Assembly (NCBI GenBank): GCA_905250125.1 | Contig: CAJNOL010000135.1 | Span: 175,459 to 239,458 of the forward strand | Length of the DNA stretch: 64,000 nucleotides | Reading direction: 5' to 3' | Source of the DNA: Rotaria sordida | Taxonomy: Eukaryota > Rotifera > Eurotatoria > Philodinida > Philodinidae | Part shown: positions 1-11,953 of the stretch, one piece after another | Layout: every line of letters begins with the position of its first letter | Position numbering within the stretch: position 1 is the stretch's first letter | Position numbers and translations under genes: made by a program | The notes under the pieces: model-generated | The model's input: only the letters and a program-made list of their open reading frames with translations | Told to the model about the DNA's origin: nothing | The model's database searches: none

Positions 1-1503
1 TTCTTAAATGTATTGCAAAAGAAGATGTAGAACAAATACATAATATTTTACCGGAATATCATCGAGTGTGTATTTTAAGAATATATTTATTATCTATTGT
101 TAGAGTGAATTTTTATCTACGAGAAGAATTAAAGATGGATAATCGAAGAATAAGTTTTTGTATCTAAAGATTCTGAATAACTTGTAATTAGATTGAAAAA
201 CATTTTAATCTTACCGATTTTCTTATAAATTCTTTCTCGAATTGAACGTACATCTAAGCATAAATAATACACGAAGTAGGTTTTAATTATTCGAAAAAAG
301 TTATTCAATGTTATTTTTTAATAATCTATTACAAATTCTAATTGAATCTTAAATAGAATAAATTATCTACTTTATTGTTCTGATCATATGAACATTGAGA
401 TCTATAGTAAGATTCTGAATTTTTGTTTTGTGTCATGGATTTATTCATATCTAGTTTATACTTGCTATTCGAAATGAATATTTTCTATTGAATTTATACT
501 TTAGTATATTGTTGAAACTCAAGGAGACACATTACTTCCGCATTATTATGCATTATACAGATTAACAGTTGATGATAAAGAAAATTATATATTAGTTATG
601 CGAAATGTTTTATCAACAAAATTAAAAATACATTTTAAATATGATGTTAAAGTATGAAAAAAGAAATTAATCTATGATTTAAATTGAAATAAAAATTATT
701 ATTATTATTTTTTCTACAGGGTTCAACTGTTGACAGAAGTGCTACAGATAAAGAAAAATTAAATCCATGTCCAACATTAAAAGATAATGATTTTTTAGAA
801 GCAAAACGAACAATTGATTTAGGCCCAGAACAAAAGAAAATTTTTATGGACAGACTTAAACGTGATGTTAATGTAAGAAAAACAAAAAAAGACAGATGTT
901 TTGTTTTTGAATAATAAAAAAATTTGTTTTTTTTTAGTTTCTTGTTAGTCAACATAAAATGGATTATTCATTACTTATCGGTATTCATGATCTTGATCAA
1001 GGTGGTGTTGGTAAGATGATATTTTTAGCTTTTAAATTTATTTCATTTCATTTCTTTCGAGAACGTGATCAAACCATATCGGCTGGTGATATGAATACAT
1101 CAGATCTATCTGGTAATGAGTCATCTGACGAATCTGGTACGAATTTTTTATTATTAAAATTATCCACATATTTAGTCTTTTTATAGAAAGTCCAGGACAA
1201 GTTGGTGATGATTATTCATCTGATGAACCATTTACGATGCGAAGTGTAGAAAGTAATTTATTAGATTTTTGTTTTTGATAATAATAAAATTGTGATTTTA
1301 TTGTTTTTTTAATAGCATCACCACGTCGTGAACTGTACAGTCTTGGTTTAATTGATATATTAACATATTATGGAATGAAAAAGAAAAGTGCACATGTGGC
1401 TAAAACAAAATTATCTGGTTCAGATGCTGATGGAATATCTACAGTTCGACCAGAAATTTATGCACGACGTTTTCTTGATTTTATTGATAAAAATTTTACA
1501 TAG
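1..1503 (+). CDS. PIP4K2: Phosphatidylinositol-5-phosphate 4-kinase (type II PIP kinase), 3' part
   Basis: Partial gene running in from the left edge. Exons read at 1-66, 505-651, 720-872, 938-1010, 1062-1136, 1187-1252 and 1316-1503, and their phases join without a break to TAG. The enzyme phosphorylates PI5P to PI(4,5)P2 on cytosolic membranes. Visible kinase-core motifs are [33 protein letters not shown] and [11 protein letters not shown]. The C-terminal part carries [18 protein letters not shown] and ISTVRPE, then ends in RRFLDFI. The alanine in KKKSAHVAK is the type II (PIP4K) form; type I PIP5Ks carry a different activation-loop signature. An acidic Ser/Asp-rich insert (NESSDES, DDYSSDE) sits between MDYSLL and the activation loop, as is usual for PIP4K. 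The N-terminal half lies outside the window. AATAAA-like signals follow directly after the stop. Confidence 0.93.
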
Positions 1504-4451
1504 AAAATAAATATTTAATAAAAATGATGTAATATTCTCTAGTTCTACATTTTGTTCTTTCTTATTGGCAATAGTTCGAACCCGTCATTTTGTTTTTTGG
1601 TTTTTTTTTTGTTCGTACAGTGTTTATTTTGTGTGTATGTGTATGTTTATATATGCGATTTGTTCCGGTCTGTAAATTGATGGACATATGTGTTTATTCT
1701 TGGTTTTTCTTTTCTTTTCTTTGTTGATTTATTATACCGGAGATTTATCGTTTAACATGCATGTATGCGTATAGTTCTAGTCATATGACTCATTTTTTCT
1801 TCTTCTTTACTCGTTTAATGCCAGTTAGTTTGCACTCTATTTTTCATTTTCTATTTGGTATGTATATCATTATATTATATTTGATGTTTTATGTATGTAT
1901 ACACGCGTGGAATCTTACGTATATATTGTTAGTTGAAAAGAAATATTGAAAAAAACAAGACATATATACTATGATATATTAATCATATATATAATTTATA
2001 ATTCTACATAACAAGTGAATCATTTTGAGCATTAATCTCAATAGATTCTTGCATGTTCAAAAGGAATAAATCGTTGTACTAAAAACATCAGTAATCAATA
2101 AGGACTGTTTAATATAAGAAAAGTTGAAAATCTCAAGGGAAATTTCAGAAACGATTACTGTTTCAGATCTAAAGGCAAATAGAGAATAAAAGACAAATTA
2201 CATTTGATTTTCTATTTTGGTCAATGGCATTGATCGAATATTTAACGTATGAGACAATGAGTTTTTTTTTTATAATACCATCATTGAACGCATGTAGATG
2301 ATGCAGATTTGTTCAAGCGTAATATACAAAAAACGCTATGTGGAAAATTCAGTTTGTATGCATATATAAGATTTGATAATAAATCAAAGGATTGATCTTG
2401 CTAGAGTTTTATATTAAAATAATTTTAATTTCTAAAGCTTCTATGATATGACTGAAACAAACAAGATTTACTGATGCAATACTTAATCAACATGAAGATT
2501 ATGAAATATGATCTTCCAGTTGATAATAGAATAAAGAAGACTGATATGATAATGAAGGACGTATAGATTACAATGACTACTATGCATGCTAATGACATAA
2601 TAAACTTTATAAGTTTCATATATTTTAATGATAAATAGCATTGCCAAAATAATTTGCATGTATTTTCTGGAAAGCAATTTTTTTCCATGTTGTCTTTTAT
2701 CAGATTTCCCACATTGCTCTATAGATATAATCAAAATGATCAATGAATTTATGACAATAAACGAACTGAATAGATTTGTAAAAGTAAAAATAAAAATACA
2801 AATCAATCAAGTATACGATATTAAGAAACAAATATAATTGTGTTATAAGACTTAAGATAATTATTCTTCTTTTTTTAGCGGATTAATTCTTTCTATCTAA
2901 CTATGATTCTTTGTTCCATTCTTCTCTGAAAAATCTCGAGGCAAATGACTGACACTAAGACTAGATTTGAGTCAGACATAGCAGTATAGCTGAATATGTA
3001 ATTATTCTATCGTTCTTGTTTCATTAATAGGTTGGCAATTGAAGAAATTTATGGGTACTAATAATTGAATAATATATATATATATATATATATTCTACAT
3101 GAAGTTCATCATATTTTCTGTTGATGTAAAACATTGATAAAGAAATTCCATTAATCGAATTAATTTTACATGAGCCGAACGATTATTCTTTTTTTGTTTA
3201 TTTCAATTTTGCATAATAAAAATAAATTCACCGCCGTAGTTCAATCACATAAGTAATAAGTGAACATTCATGAACTCGCTTGAGACATAATGATGGCTAA
3301 TGGCATATAAAAAGTCTATATAAATATATATATATTCATGAGATAACCAAGATGTTAGACAGACTAACAATCAGTATTAAATTTTCATCTAATTATAAAG
3401 AATAGCGGTCTTCAACTCGTGAAAATTTACTAACTTGGGCTGATTCTATTTCTTTTTGAGACCCACATCCACACTCCGAGACTTTCGAAGAATAGCTAGA
3501 TTAAATATTGACAGTATCAATAACAAAAAAAATGTCTGAAGGTATAAATAAACAAATGATATGAAAATAATTTTTAGAAAAATGTACGAAGCTCAACTGT
3601 TAACGGCATCCAAATATGAATGTGTTTTCGTTTGAAGATAAAATTATTAGTATTGAAAAATTCATTTGAATTAAAAACTTCAATTGAAATATGAAAAAGA
3701 AACAAAAAAAGATTTCTAGTTAGTATATATTTTTAATTTGAATAATACTGATTTTTCTTAGATGGATACCATCTTAATGATTATCATAATAACGTTCGTG
3801 AACTTTTTATTCTTAGCTTCGATTTTTTATATTCAAATATTCTTTAATAAAATTTTTTTAAATAATAACCTTTGAAGTCTTTATTCTGATTTTAACATGC
3901 TTTAGATTCAAGCATTGAATTCTGTTCATGATAATAGGTTAGTTTTCTCTAATGATATTTTTATCATTTCGTTTATTTTTCAACTTATAATTTTCTTAAC
4001 AAAGAAGAAAGCATAAATGTTGTGTCTTTGCAATGATGATAGAATCGCTAAACTTGGAAAATTGTTTTATAAATGTCTCATAACTTGTCAAGAAATATTC
4101 AAATATTATTATAATACCTCAATATTTGTATGATATCTACATAAATGCACATCTATTAATAGGTAAATGAATGATACTAACCAATCTATAATTTTTAGTC
4201 TTATTATAACTCACTTCTAATGTTAAATATATTTAAAATGAAATAAATTACATTGCACAATGAAAAAGTCTTCAACATAATTTCATCTGATTGGTTCACC
4301 TACATATTTCTTTTTATAAAAACATCTTTTGTTAACATAATTGACCATTAATGATTGGTTGTCTCTTAGAGAATGTCCATCAACACAACTCTTCACATAT
4401 TTATCTATGTATACGTCTATTCTGATATCAGTTGAACATATTACATCAACA
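1504..4451. other. AT-rich intergenic region
   Basis: About 2.9 kb after the PIP4K stop. It holds likely 3' UTR sequence (AATAAA at about 1506), poly-T/A runs and a short (TA)n tract near 3073-3092. The few open frames are low-complexity and show no splice-supported or protein-like pattern. I see no gene in it. Confidence 0.5.
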
Positions 4452-6545
4452 ATGAACTGTTTATCAAGTATGAGTATATAAATATTTCAAAATATCAAAT
4501 TTATTTTTCTTTATTGTTTTATACAGAAGATAATGTTCAATTCCTCGATTTACCTGATGAATTAATTTTAATTATTATGAATAAAGTCAAATCTCGCGTT
4601 TTATTGCTGAATTCTATTATTACTATTGGTAATAATCGTTTGGAACAACTTGCACTTGATAATTGTCATTCAATTGATTTAACTTTTGATTATGTTCAAT
4701 CACCATATGAAACACTTATTCAACGATTTTATTCACATATCATGCCTCATATTATCGATAATATTCAATCATTGACAATCAACATTCGACATATTCCTGA
4801 TATAATCACTTTTGCTCAAAAAAATTATAATGGAACTCTTCCAAATTTGACACATTTGAAAATAATGATTGGTAGACAATATGATCAAACAGGCACTCCT
4901 TATACATTAGATACAATAGGTCAATTATTATTAAGTATATTGTTTTAAGCTGTATTTAAATATTACTTCAGTTGATTTTCTGGTTAGAAAATAAGGAAAA
5001 TTCTATGATTTGAGAATTTGAAAATCTGTTGTCGCTATTTTATGGAAAACAAATCCGTACACTACTGTTATATATAGAATATTTACACAATTCTAAGTAG
5101 AGAGTAAAAACTTACTAAATCGTTTAATCTCTACTTGAATAGACTTGAACGTTTCTCATAGAAATCATAGTTGACAAAAATATGGAAAATTTCTTTTTGC
5201 CAAATTAATATTAGCAGAAAGCAAAAGACTAGTTTGAATAGTATTATATTGTAACACTCGTATATATATATATATATATATTTTATTAGGCATGGAACTT
5301 TACCGTACTTTTCGCCGGAGTAAACCTCTCCTCCCAATTATACCTCAATTTGCTCGACAAGATGGACGCATTGGTAGCCGAATTTTATCTACCGTTCGTT
5401 GTTCACCACTTATGCGTTCAATTATATCGTTCGAACTTGATGATGACTGTATTTTACCCGTTGTATCTAATCCTGGTAGATTGTTTTTCCCTGAATCAAT
5501 TCACCTGACTCATATCCGAATAACATTAGAGGAGTTCGACAAATGTGTCTGTTTACTAAGTCAATTGGGCTCACAACTCTCTTCATTCACTATTAGTATT
5601 GTATATGTTTATGCATACAATAGTGATATTATTATCTCTCGAATAGCATCTGTAAGTAATATTTCTTAATTTGAAGTTTCATTTAATTTACTCATTTAGA
5701 TTTCATGTCCCTATTTAAAACAGTTGACAATGAAAATCTATCAGAATATAATTCACTATGAACAATGTATTGTTCCTCTTTTACAACGTTTGTCAAATGT
5801 TGAATATTTAACATTATTATTAGCTATTGATGGAACAACAAGTAGACTCAATAATTTTGTTAATGGATTTGATTTGGAGAAAGACATTCTTTCATACATG
5901 CGTCATTTACATCAATTTAATTTTCACATTCGTACAATATTTGAAAACGCTACTCATGTAGAAATTGATACAATTCGTCAAAGTTTTATGAAATATCAAC
6001 AAGAATCTGTTGATTGTGCAGTCGATTTTTTCAATAATAATTATGGTCAATGTCAAATCTATTCGCTTCCATTTATTGGCAATCGTCTTGATTCCATTTC
6101 AAATCGATTTCCACTATTCAATATGACTAAGACATTCTCGATGGTTACTATGTTATTACTTTTTGATGATGTCAAACCGTTTGAAAATCTTTTCTTTGCA
6201 CGTATTGCTCGAGATCTATCTCATCTTAAAACACTCGAATTATTCAATGAACTTGAACAACAAGAGAAAACAAAAGTGACAACAAATAATATTGAGTTTA
6301 CTCATTTATCTACACTAATTCTATTTGACATTCATATGGATTATGCTGAACAATTTCTTTATCGAAGTCGTCTTCCTTCTCTAATTGAACTGGCTATTCA
6401 CGAAGATATATTGTTAGCAATAATCACTCAAGATCAACAACAAGCAAGAAATAACTGTTCTAAAGTGGAACATTTAGTTACTTTGGAGACACTCGATGAT
6501 TCAATAGATGCTGTTCGAAACTTTTTTCCACTAGCTTTTCATTGA
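4452..6545 (+). CDS. F-box-like protein, four exons
   Basis: Exons read at 4452-4467, 4527-4934, 5290-5651 and 5700-6545, all joining in phase; total about 543 codons plus stop. Near the N-terminus is QFLDLPDELILIIMNKV, which fits the F-box core (LPxELxxxI). F-box proteins usually recruit SKP1-cullin ubiquitin ligases. The rest is a long helical/leucine-rich region with recurring phrases such as LTHLKI, LKQLTMKI, LSHLKTLELF and LSTLILFDI, consistent with degenerate leucine-rich repeats that would bind substrates. The tiny first exon (MNCLS) is inferred from a GTATGAG donor and a TACAG acceptor. The ATG at 4514 would lie in that intron and is less likely. Such families are strongly expanded in bdelloid rotifers (established knowledge, from memory). 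The substrate is unknown. Confidence 0.75.
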
Positions 6546-8779
6546 AAATATTCGAGAAAAAAATAAAAATAAACTAAATGATTTGTATAAAATGTAGCAA
6601 CTACTTTACTTGATAAAGTTTTAGTACTCAAAAGTCAATGGAATAGAAACATTGTAAAGATGTCTATTTATTTATATATAACAGAAAGAAAAAAATAAGT
6701 TGTTTTTTTCCGTATAAGTAGGTGAAGAAAACGTTAAACTTATTGTTTATTTTATTGTTGATATAAGAATGGTTTTAGTAATGCGAGATAAGAATTAATT
6801 GCTTATCAGAAATTAAAAGCTTCAGAAGAAAAAAAATGTCTGATGATCTGTAGACATAATCATAAAATGTCTATTTATCTTTGAATGCATTGAAGAACAT
6901 TTAATCTTGTGAATCTCAACGATTTATATTTTATTCTAATATATCAAAGATTTGTATATTTTAGCTTTGTGATGTATTAGATTTGAGAAGATTAGGTAGA
7001 ATTTATTTCAGTTATAAGTCTCAAAAACTGTAATGAGTCTTCGAATTCATGTTCTGTCAAACTTATGGACGAAATATCAATTTATAGTTGTAGTATAAAA
7101 CTCTCGCTAAATCACCCATGCAAACTATTTTTGTAGAACTGAATTGGTGTAGTATTTGATGATTATCAATTGAAGAAGATTCTTATTTCTAAATGTTCTT
7201 TTTTGTAAATTTTGATAGAGAAAAAACAGTCTATATCGAATGAGTTCGTTTATAACGATTCTTAAACAAGTATTGATGATGTATTAGGTCAAAACTGCTT
7301 TTTTAGCATTTCAAAAGTGTCCAAGATCTGACTTATTACTCAACTAATTTTGAAAAAGAAAATCTTATATTCCTAATTAGCACATTCCACTTTATCGACT
7401 TATAAAGAGTAAAAATGAAACAAATATAAAAATGTTTTCGATCAAGCATGAAATGGTCGTATACCGAACCGGCTAAGATAAATGAATTTTTTTCGCATGA
7501 TTATGGAAGATAATTTCTCTAAATGTACCAATGATTGATTGTTCAATATCTTTAATTAACTCTTTGACTACCAAATTATTTTGTGCTGGATTGAATTCAG
7601 GTAACTATTAAATTAGTTTATTCTACACTTAAGAGCATGTATCAAACATATCTCATGTGTTCTTTTATGTGATTTGCTCAATGTAAGCTAGATGGAACTT
7701 TGTTATATCTGAATGAAAATTTTAGCGACTGAAGTTTATTAATTGCAACACTTATATATTAACAAAACAGGTGTAGCTTTTTTTATACTATGGTAGTCAA
7801 AGGGTTAATTAATTTACAAATATGAGAAAATGGCTTGTCTCCTTTTCATGCAACGAAAATCAATATGGTGAGTATGACGACAAAGTCTGTCTCTAGGTTA
7901 AGAGACAACTCACACCCACATCCTTACTTCTCTATGTTAATTTATTGTAAATGCGTGTTTTTTTTGGTTGTATATTTTAACAATTGTTCTAATTGTATTA
8001 TTTCCAATAGTCATAATTCATATTACTTTTACAAATGACGAGTGGTAAATTAGAATTCATTTGTTTTTTATGTGAAAATCTTTGTAGAACATGTTGAATT
8101 TTAAAAAACTAACATATTTTTGTTCTGTAAAGAAATCTAACGATTATGAGTATGTTCCATATCGACCAAAATAGAGATTAACAGGAAAATAAATATCGAT
8201 GTTATTGTACTTTGGTTTCTCTATTATAAATGAATTTCAATAAAAAAAATAATGTAGATTGATCTCACCGAATGTTATTCGTAATCTTTCTCTTATTCAA
8301 AAGATTCTCGTATATAATTTTTATCAACTCGAATGAAAAAGAAATTTATTCCAATGATTGATTCTCTCTTTGAAATTTTAAGTTACATTTCACATGATCA
8401 AATGAATATTTTGTCTTAAGTATTATTATATAACAATGAACTCTTTCAACGCTTGAATGTTATCGTTGTCAATGTGATCATTATTAGCAAAATTTTTATT
8501 ATTGCTAAGATCATTTTAAGGAGAATTTAGGAGATTTTTTTTCAACGTACATTAAAAGCAATAATAACTACATCAATAATCTTATTGTTTTTCTATACTA
8601 ATATTCAAAAATAGAATTGTTCTTGAAATTTGGCATCCTACAGAGGTCTCTGCAAAATAGACAATAAAACATTCGATAGGTTTGTCTAAATCACAATAAT
8701 GATCGACGTTCTTTTCGAGTGTTTACTAGCACACAATCTAGAATCTATAGGCAAATAACCTATTGAAATCGGAATAGGA
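6546..8779. other. AT-rich intergenic region
   Basis: About 2.2 kb between the F-box-like gene and the telomere-like repeat tract. It contains AATAAA-like signals just after the stop and many short A/T runs. An open frame at 7835-8038 has no protein-like features. Nothing else is recognisable. Confidence 0.5.
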
Positions 8780-9131
8780 GGGTGTGTGTGGAGGGTGTGG
8801 GCGTGGGTGTTGGTGTGGGGGTGTGGGTGTGGGCGTAGGTGTAGGTATGGGTGTGAGCATAGATAAGTCCTTCATCCACGCCCGCACCCACACCCACACC
8901 CATAAACCCACACCCACCCACACCCACACCCACACCCACACCCACACCCACACCCATACCCATACCCACATACCCACACCCACACCCACACCCACACCCA
9001 CATCCACACCCACACCCACACCCACACCCACACCCACACCCACACCCACACACCCACACCCACACCCACACACCCACACCCACCCACACCCATACCCACA
9101 CACCCACACCCACACACCCACACCCACACCC
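8780..9131. repeat. Interstitial telomere-like repeat, head-to-head (TGTGGG)n / (CCCACA)n
   Basis: The + strand first shows a degenerate GTGTGG/GGTGTG-rich block (about 8780-8861). After a spacer of roughly 20 bases comes a long, cleaner CCCACA/ACACCC block (about 8881-9130) with occasional CCCATA and CCCACC variants. TGTGGG is the reported bdelloid telomere hexamer (recalled from Gladyshev and Arkhipova's work on Adineta). G-strand followed by C-strand is the order expected at a telomere-to-telomere join. All ORFs across the tract are repeat artefacts. Confidence 0.85.
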
Positions 9132-9178
9132 TATTTTTGGACCAATCGAATGGCAGGATTCTATTTCTCAGTGAGGGG

Positions 9179-10357
9179 ACGGGTGGGCACTAGTGTCCGG
9201 CGTGACCAACTTTTTTGGTCACGGTCACGAGGGGTTGATCACGGTCACGGGCTGGGCTCACCGTGACCGTGAGTCACGGCCCTTCTTTCTGGTTTCTCAA
9301 CATGAAAAAAACCTTTCCAGAAAGAGCAATTGCAAAGCTTCCTTAGGGAAAATCTTTGATGTTTCCGTACCAGGTTCTTTATGGATTCAGTCAGCATCTT
9401 TCCAGAATTCACTCTTTTTTCCTGAGGAAACGATGAAATCCTGAAAGAAGTGTGTAGCCACGGAATTTCAAGATCCCAGCAGCATTCGAAAAAGGATTAC
9501 ATCAGGACCCTGATCAGGTTACCATTGTTGTTTAACCTGGAATAATTTAGAAAACAAGATGTGGTTGTGGGTATGAACAGAAGCTCTACTTGTATTAACT
9601 GACAAGAACAGTCACTGATATGCTCTCTTGTTGACTTTTTGTTGCGACGCTCCTCAGTTTTAGCTGCAAAAGTTGACTGGATCCTTGTATCAAGATCCGC
9701 ATCAGATCTTGTCTAAAATTTGATAAAATCTTGAGAGAATCCTCTCCATTATCCCTGTTAGGATCCTAAGCAGGATCATGAATGAATCCTTGAAGGATCT
9801 TGTATTCATTATCTACAAACACATCTGGTCAGATGCGGAAAGAAATCCTAAACAGGATCCTGTATAACTGTGAGAAATCCCGACAGCAGGAATTGAGCCG
9901 GGATCCTGAGGAAAACTTGATAAGATCTTGCAGATTTAGAATCCTGACAGATCCTTGCAAAATTTCCAAAGGAATGAACAGGACTGAGACTAGGGTTCTG
10001 TTTGCTATTAAAAGTGATGATCGGAGGAGGGTAGCTTCGCGTAGGTGTCCGTGCTTCCCCTCAGAAGTTTCCAAAATCACGAATACTAGAAACTTCCAAA
10101 TTATTCATAAAAACTGTTGAGCGGGTGGGAGACGGTAGCTTCGCGAAGGTCCCCTTACTCCCCCTCAGGGATTTCCAAAATTTCGAGAAAGTTCCCGTGA
10201 CTGACCGTGACCAAGCTCCAGTCACGGTCACGGTCACGATCTTTAAAAAAAGTCACGCACGGTCACGGCCGTGACCGTGACTCACTGATAGTCACGCCGG
10301 TCACGGCCGTGACCGTGACTCACTGATAGTCACGCCGGTCACTAGTGGGCACCCCTA
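9179..10357. mobile_element. Non-autonomous DNA transposon with GTCACGG-rich inverted termini (hAT-like ends)
   Basis: The left end reads GGGTGGGCACTAGTGTCCGG. The reverse complement of the right end reads GGGGTGCCCACTAGTGACCG, followed in both cases by CGTGAC. Inside each end are arrays of GTCACGGTCACG and its complement; on the right these form two tandem 42-bp copies (about 10260-10340). The interior has AGGATC/GATCCT-rich sequence and a duplicated GGTAGCTTCGCG block (about 10028 and 10133). No transposase is visible. The terminal GGGGTG(G/C)(G/C)CA resembles hAT termini, but I do not see an 8-bp target duplication. The element is more GC-rich than its surroundings, suggesting a recent copy. 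An old relative lies at 50.89-52.21 kb. Confidence 0.7.
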
Positions 10358-10479
10358 CATATACCCATCAATCGATAGAGCACCTTCGATAACCCTATGA
10401 TTGGCCCGAACATGCCCATCACTTGCCCTCACAATAAAGGGAAAAAAATTTGAACCCGCTCGGGTACCTTCCAGTAGTA

Positions 10480-10836
10480 TGACTTGAGAACCCAAGAGTG
10501 CCCCCAATAGTAGGACTTGAGGACCCAAGAGTATCGCCCTACAGTAGGACTTGAGGACCTATGCGTTCCGTATAGGGTAGCCCTGGAGGATCTATGGGTA
10601 CCCCTATAGGGTAGCCCTTGAGGACCAATGGGTACCCCTACCAAAAGTTCAGTTCGTTCGAATGAGCTGTTCTAAAAGTTCAGCTCATATGAAATGTGCT
10701 GTTTCAAAAGTTCGATTCGCTCAAATGAGCTGTTCTAACAGTTCAGTTCATGTGAAATGAGCTGTTCCAAAAGTTCGGTTCGTTCAAATGAGCTGCTCGA
10801 ACAGTTCTTTCGCTCATTTGAGCGGAGTTCGTGAGC
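10480..10836. repeat. Two adjacent minisatellites
   Basis: From about 10480 to 10636 a unit containing GTAGGACTTGAGGACC(C/T)A, drifting to GGGTAGCCCTTGAGGACCAA, repeats five times or so. From about 10646 to 10836 a second unit, roughly GTTCAGTTCGTTCGAATGAG plus CTGTTCTAAAA, repeats with variation. The second unit is itself partly palindromic (TTCGAA, CTCATTTGAG). The arrays sit directly between the transposon and the next CCCACA tract. Confidence 0.7.
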
Positions 10837-10837
10837 T

Positions 10838-10882
10838 GCACACCCACACTCACACCCACACCCACACCCCACACCCACACCC
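10838..10882. repeat. Short interstitial CCCACA tract
   Basis: CACACCCACACTCACACCCA and further CCCACA-type units, on the C-rich strand only. It directly abuts the end of the minisatellite. Confidence 0.75.
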
Positions 10883-11410
10883 TGCTTAGGAACTATATTC
10901 GTAAGTTACTTACCAAGATACAAAAATCAAAATAAAATTTGTCACAGAATTTTACTAGTAATAGTTTCCAACTTGGTTGAATGTCGTATATGCAAAATGC
11001 GTCGTTTGTTTGTCGAGGGACTCTTGTGTTACTTGTGCAACATAAAAAGGCTTTACTTATTTTTCTTTTTTCTCTCTCTTTTTTTCATGTTTCTAAAATT
11101 TCTCTCAATCAAGTGCTTTCTTGAGAAGTACTGTTCACGACAACAGTAAAATACATAATGTGGAGAGGAGACAAACAATGACGGCAAACAAAGAAAAAAA
11201 ATTTGGTAAAACGAAATACAGTTCAAATGAACCACACGCATCGATACTCATTTGTGTATGATGTGAAACTGTTGGTATGGTTGAACAACAGATAATGACA
11301 GATAATGATAGACTTCTTTCGACATCAGGCGAAGAGATGAAACTTACATTGATATGAAGTTTCAAGAAGTTTTCAGTAAGATACAATGAAAATTAATAAT
11401 TTTCAACATA

Positions 11411-11619
11411 GGGTGTGGGTATTTCCATCATTCATATTCACAGCTGCACCTCACACCCACACCGGTGCGCTCAATGGAGAGGATTGGAATAAGGAACCAA
11501 GGAATTTATATGGCCAGTGTGAAGTCGTATGCGAGTATCGAAAACGGCTTATCGATCTATTCAGTAGTAACATACAACCATATGTAGTCAAACGATCGGC
11601 CATGAGTGAATTAAACTAA
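11411..11619 (+). pseudogene. Truncated gene fragment joined to telomere-like repeat
   Basis: A GGGTGTGGG block (11411-11419) and a CACACCCACACC block (about 11452-11463) bracket a short spacer. Directly after the C-rich block is an open frame ending in TAA at 11619. It encodes about 50 residues with ordinary protein composition (GEDWNKEPRNLYGQCEVVCE, then a basic and aromatic C-terminus). It has no start of its own other than through repeat sequence. I read it as the C-terminal end of an unidentified gene cut off at the repeat. It may equally be chance coding potential. Confidence 0.35.
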
Positions 11620-11953
11620 GCAATTAGAAAAGTCAAAAAAAATCATAAAAATCAAAACACTGTATAACTGGTGGGTTTGGCTTATAGTTGCTCTATTGTT
11701 TTTTATTGCAATACTCGCAAAAAAGTAGAAGAAAGAAGATGAAGTGATAGAATGACGCAAATTAAATGTCACGCTGTGAAGATTTATTGACATATGAAGA
11801 GTCTATGCAGTATTTGGTTGTGTTGTATTTTACGAAAAGATGAGATTAAAATAAAAGCTTGCAATGAGTGTAACATTATTGTCCTTTTTAGGAGTTTACA
11901 ATAAAAATTTTGCTTATACATAATATCATGACAGAGGTAATATATTCTAGATC

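Noticed and set aside
8738-9266. Several overlapping ORFs on both strands (Val/Gly/Trp/Cys or His/Thr/Pro repeats)
   Set aside because: They are translations of the CCCACA/TGTGGG repeat, which is open in most frames.
9193-10120. Short ORFs inside the GTCACGG transposon
   Set aside because: No protein-like pattern or splice support, and the region is better explained by inverted termini and repeats.
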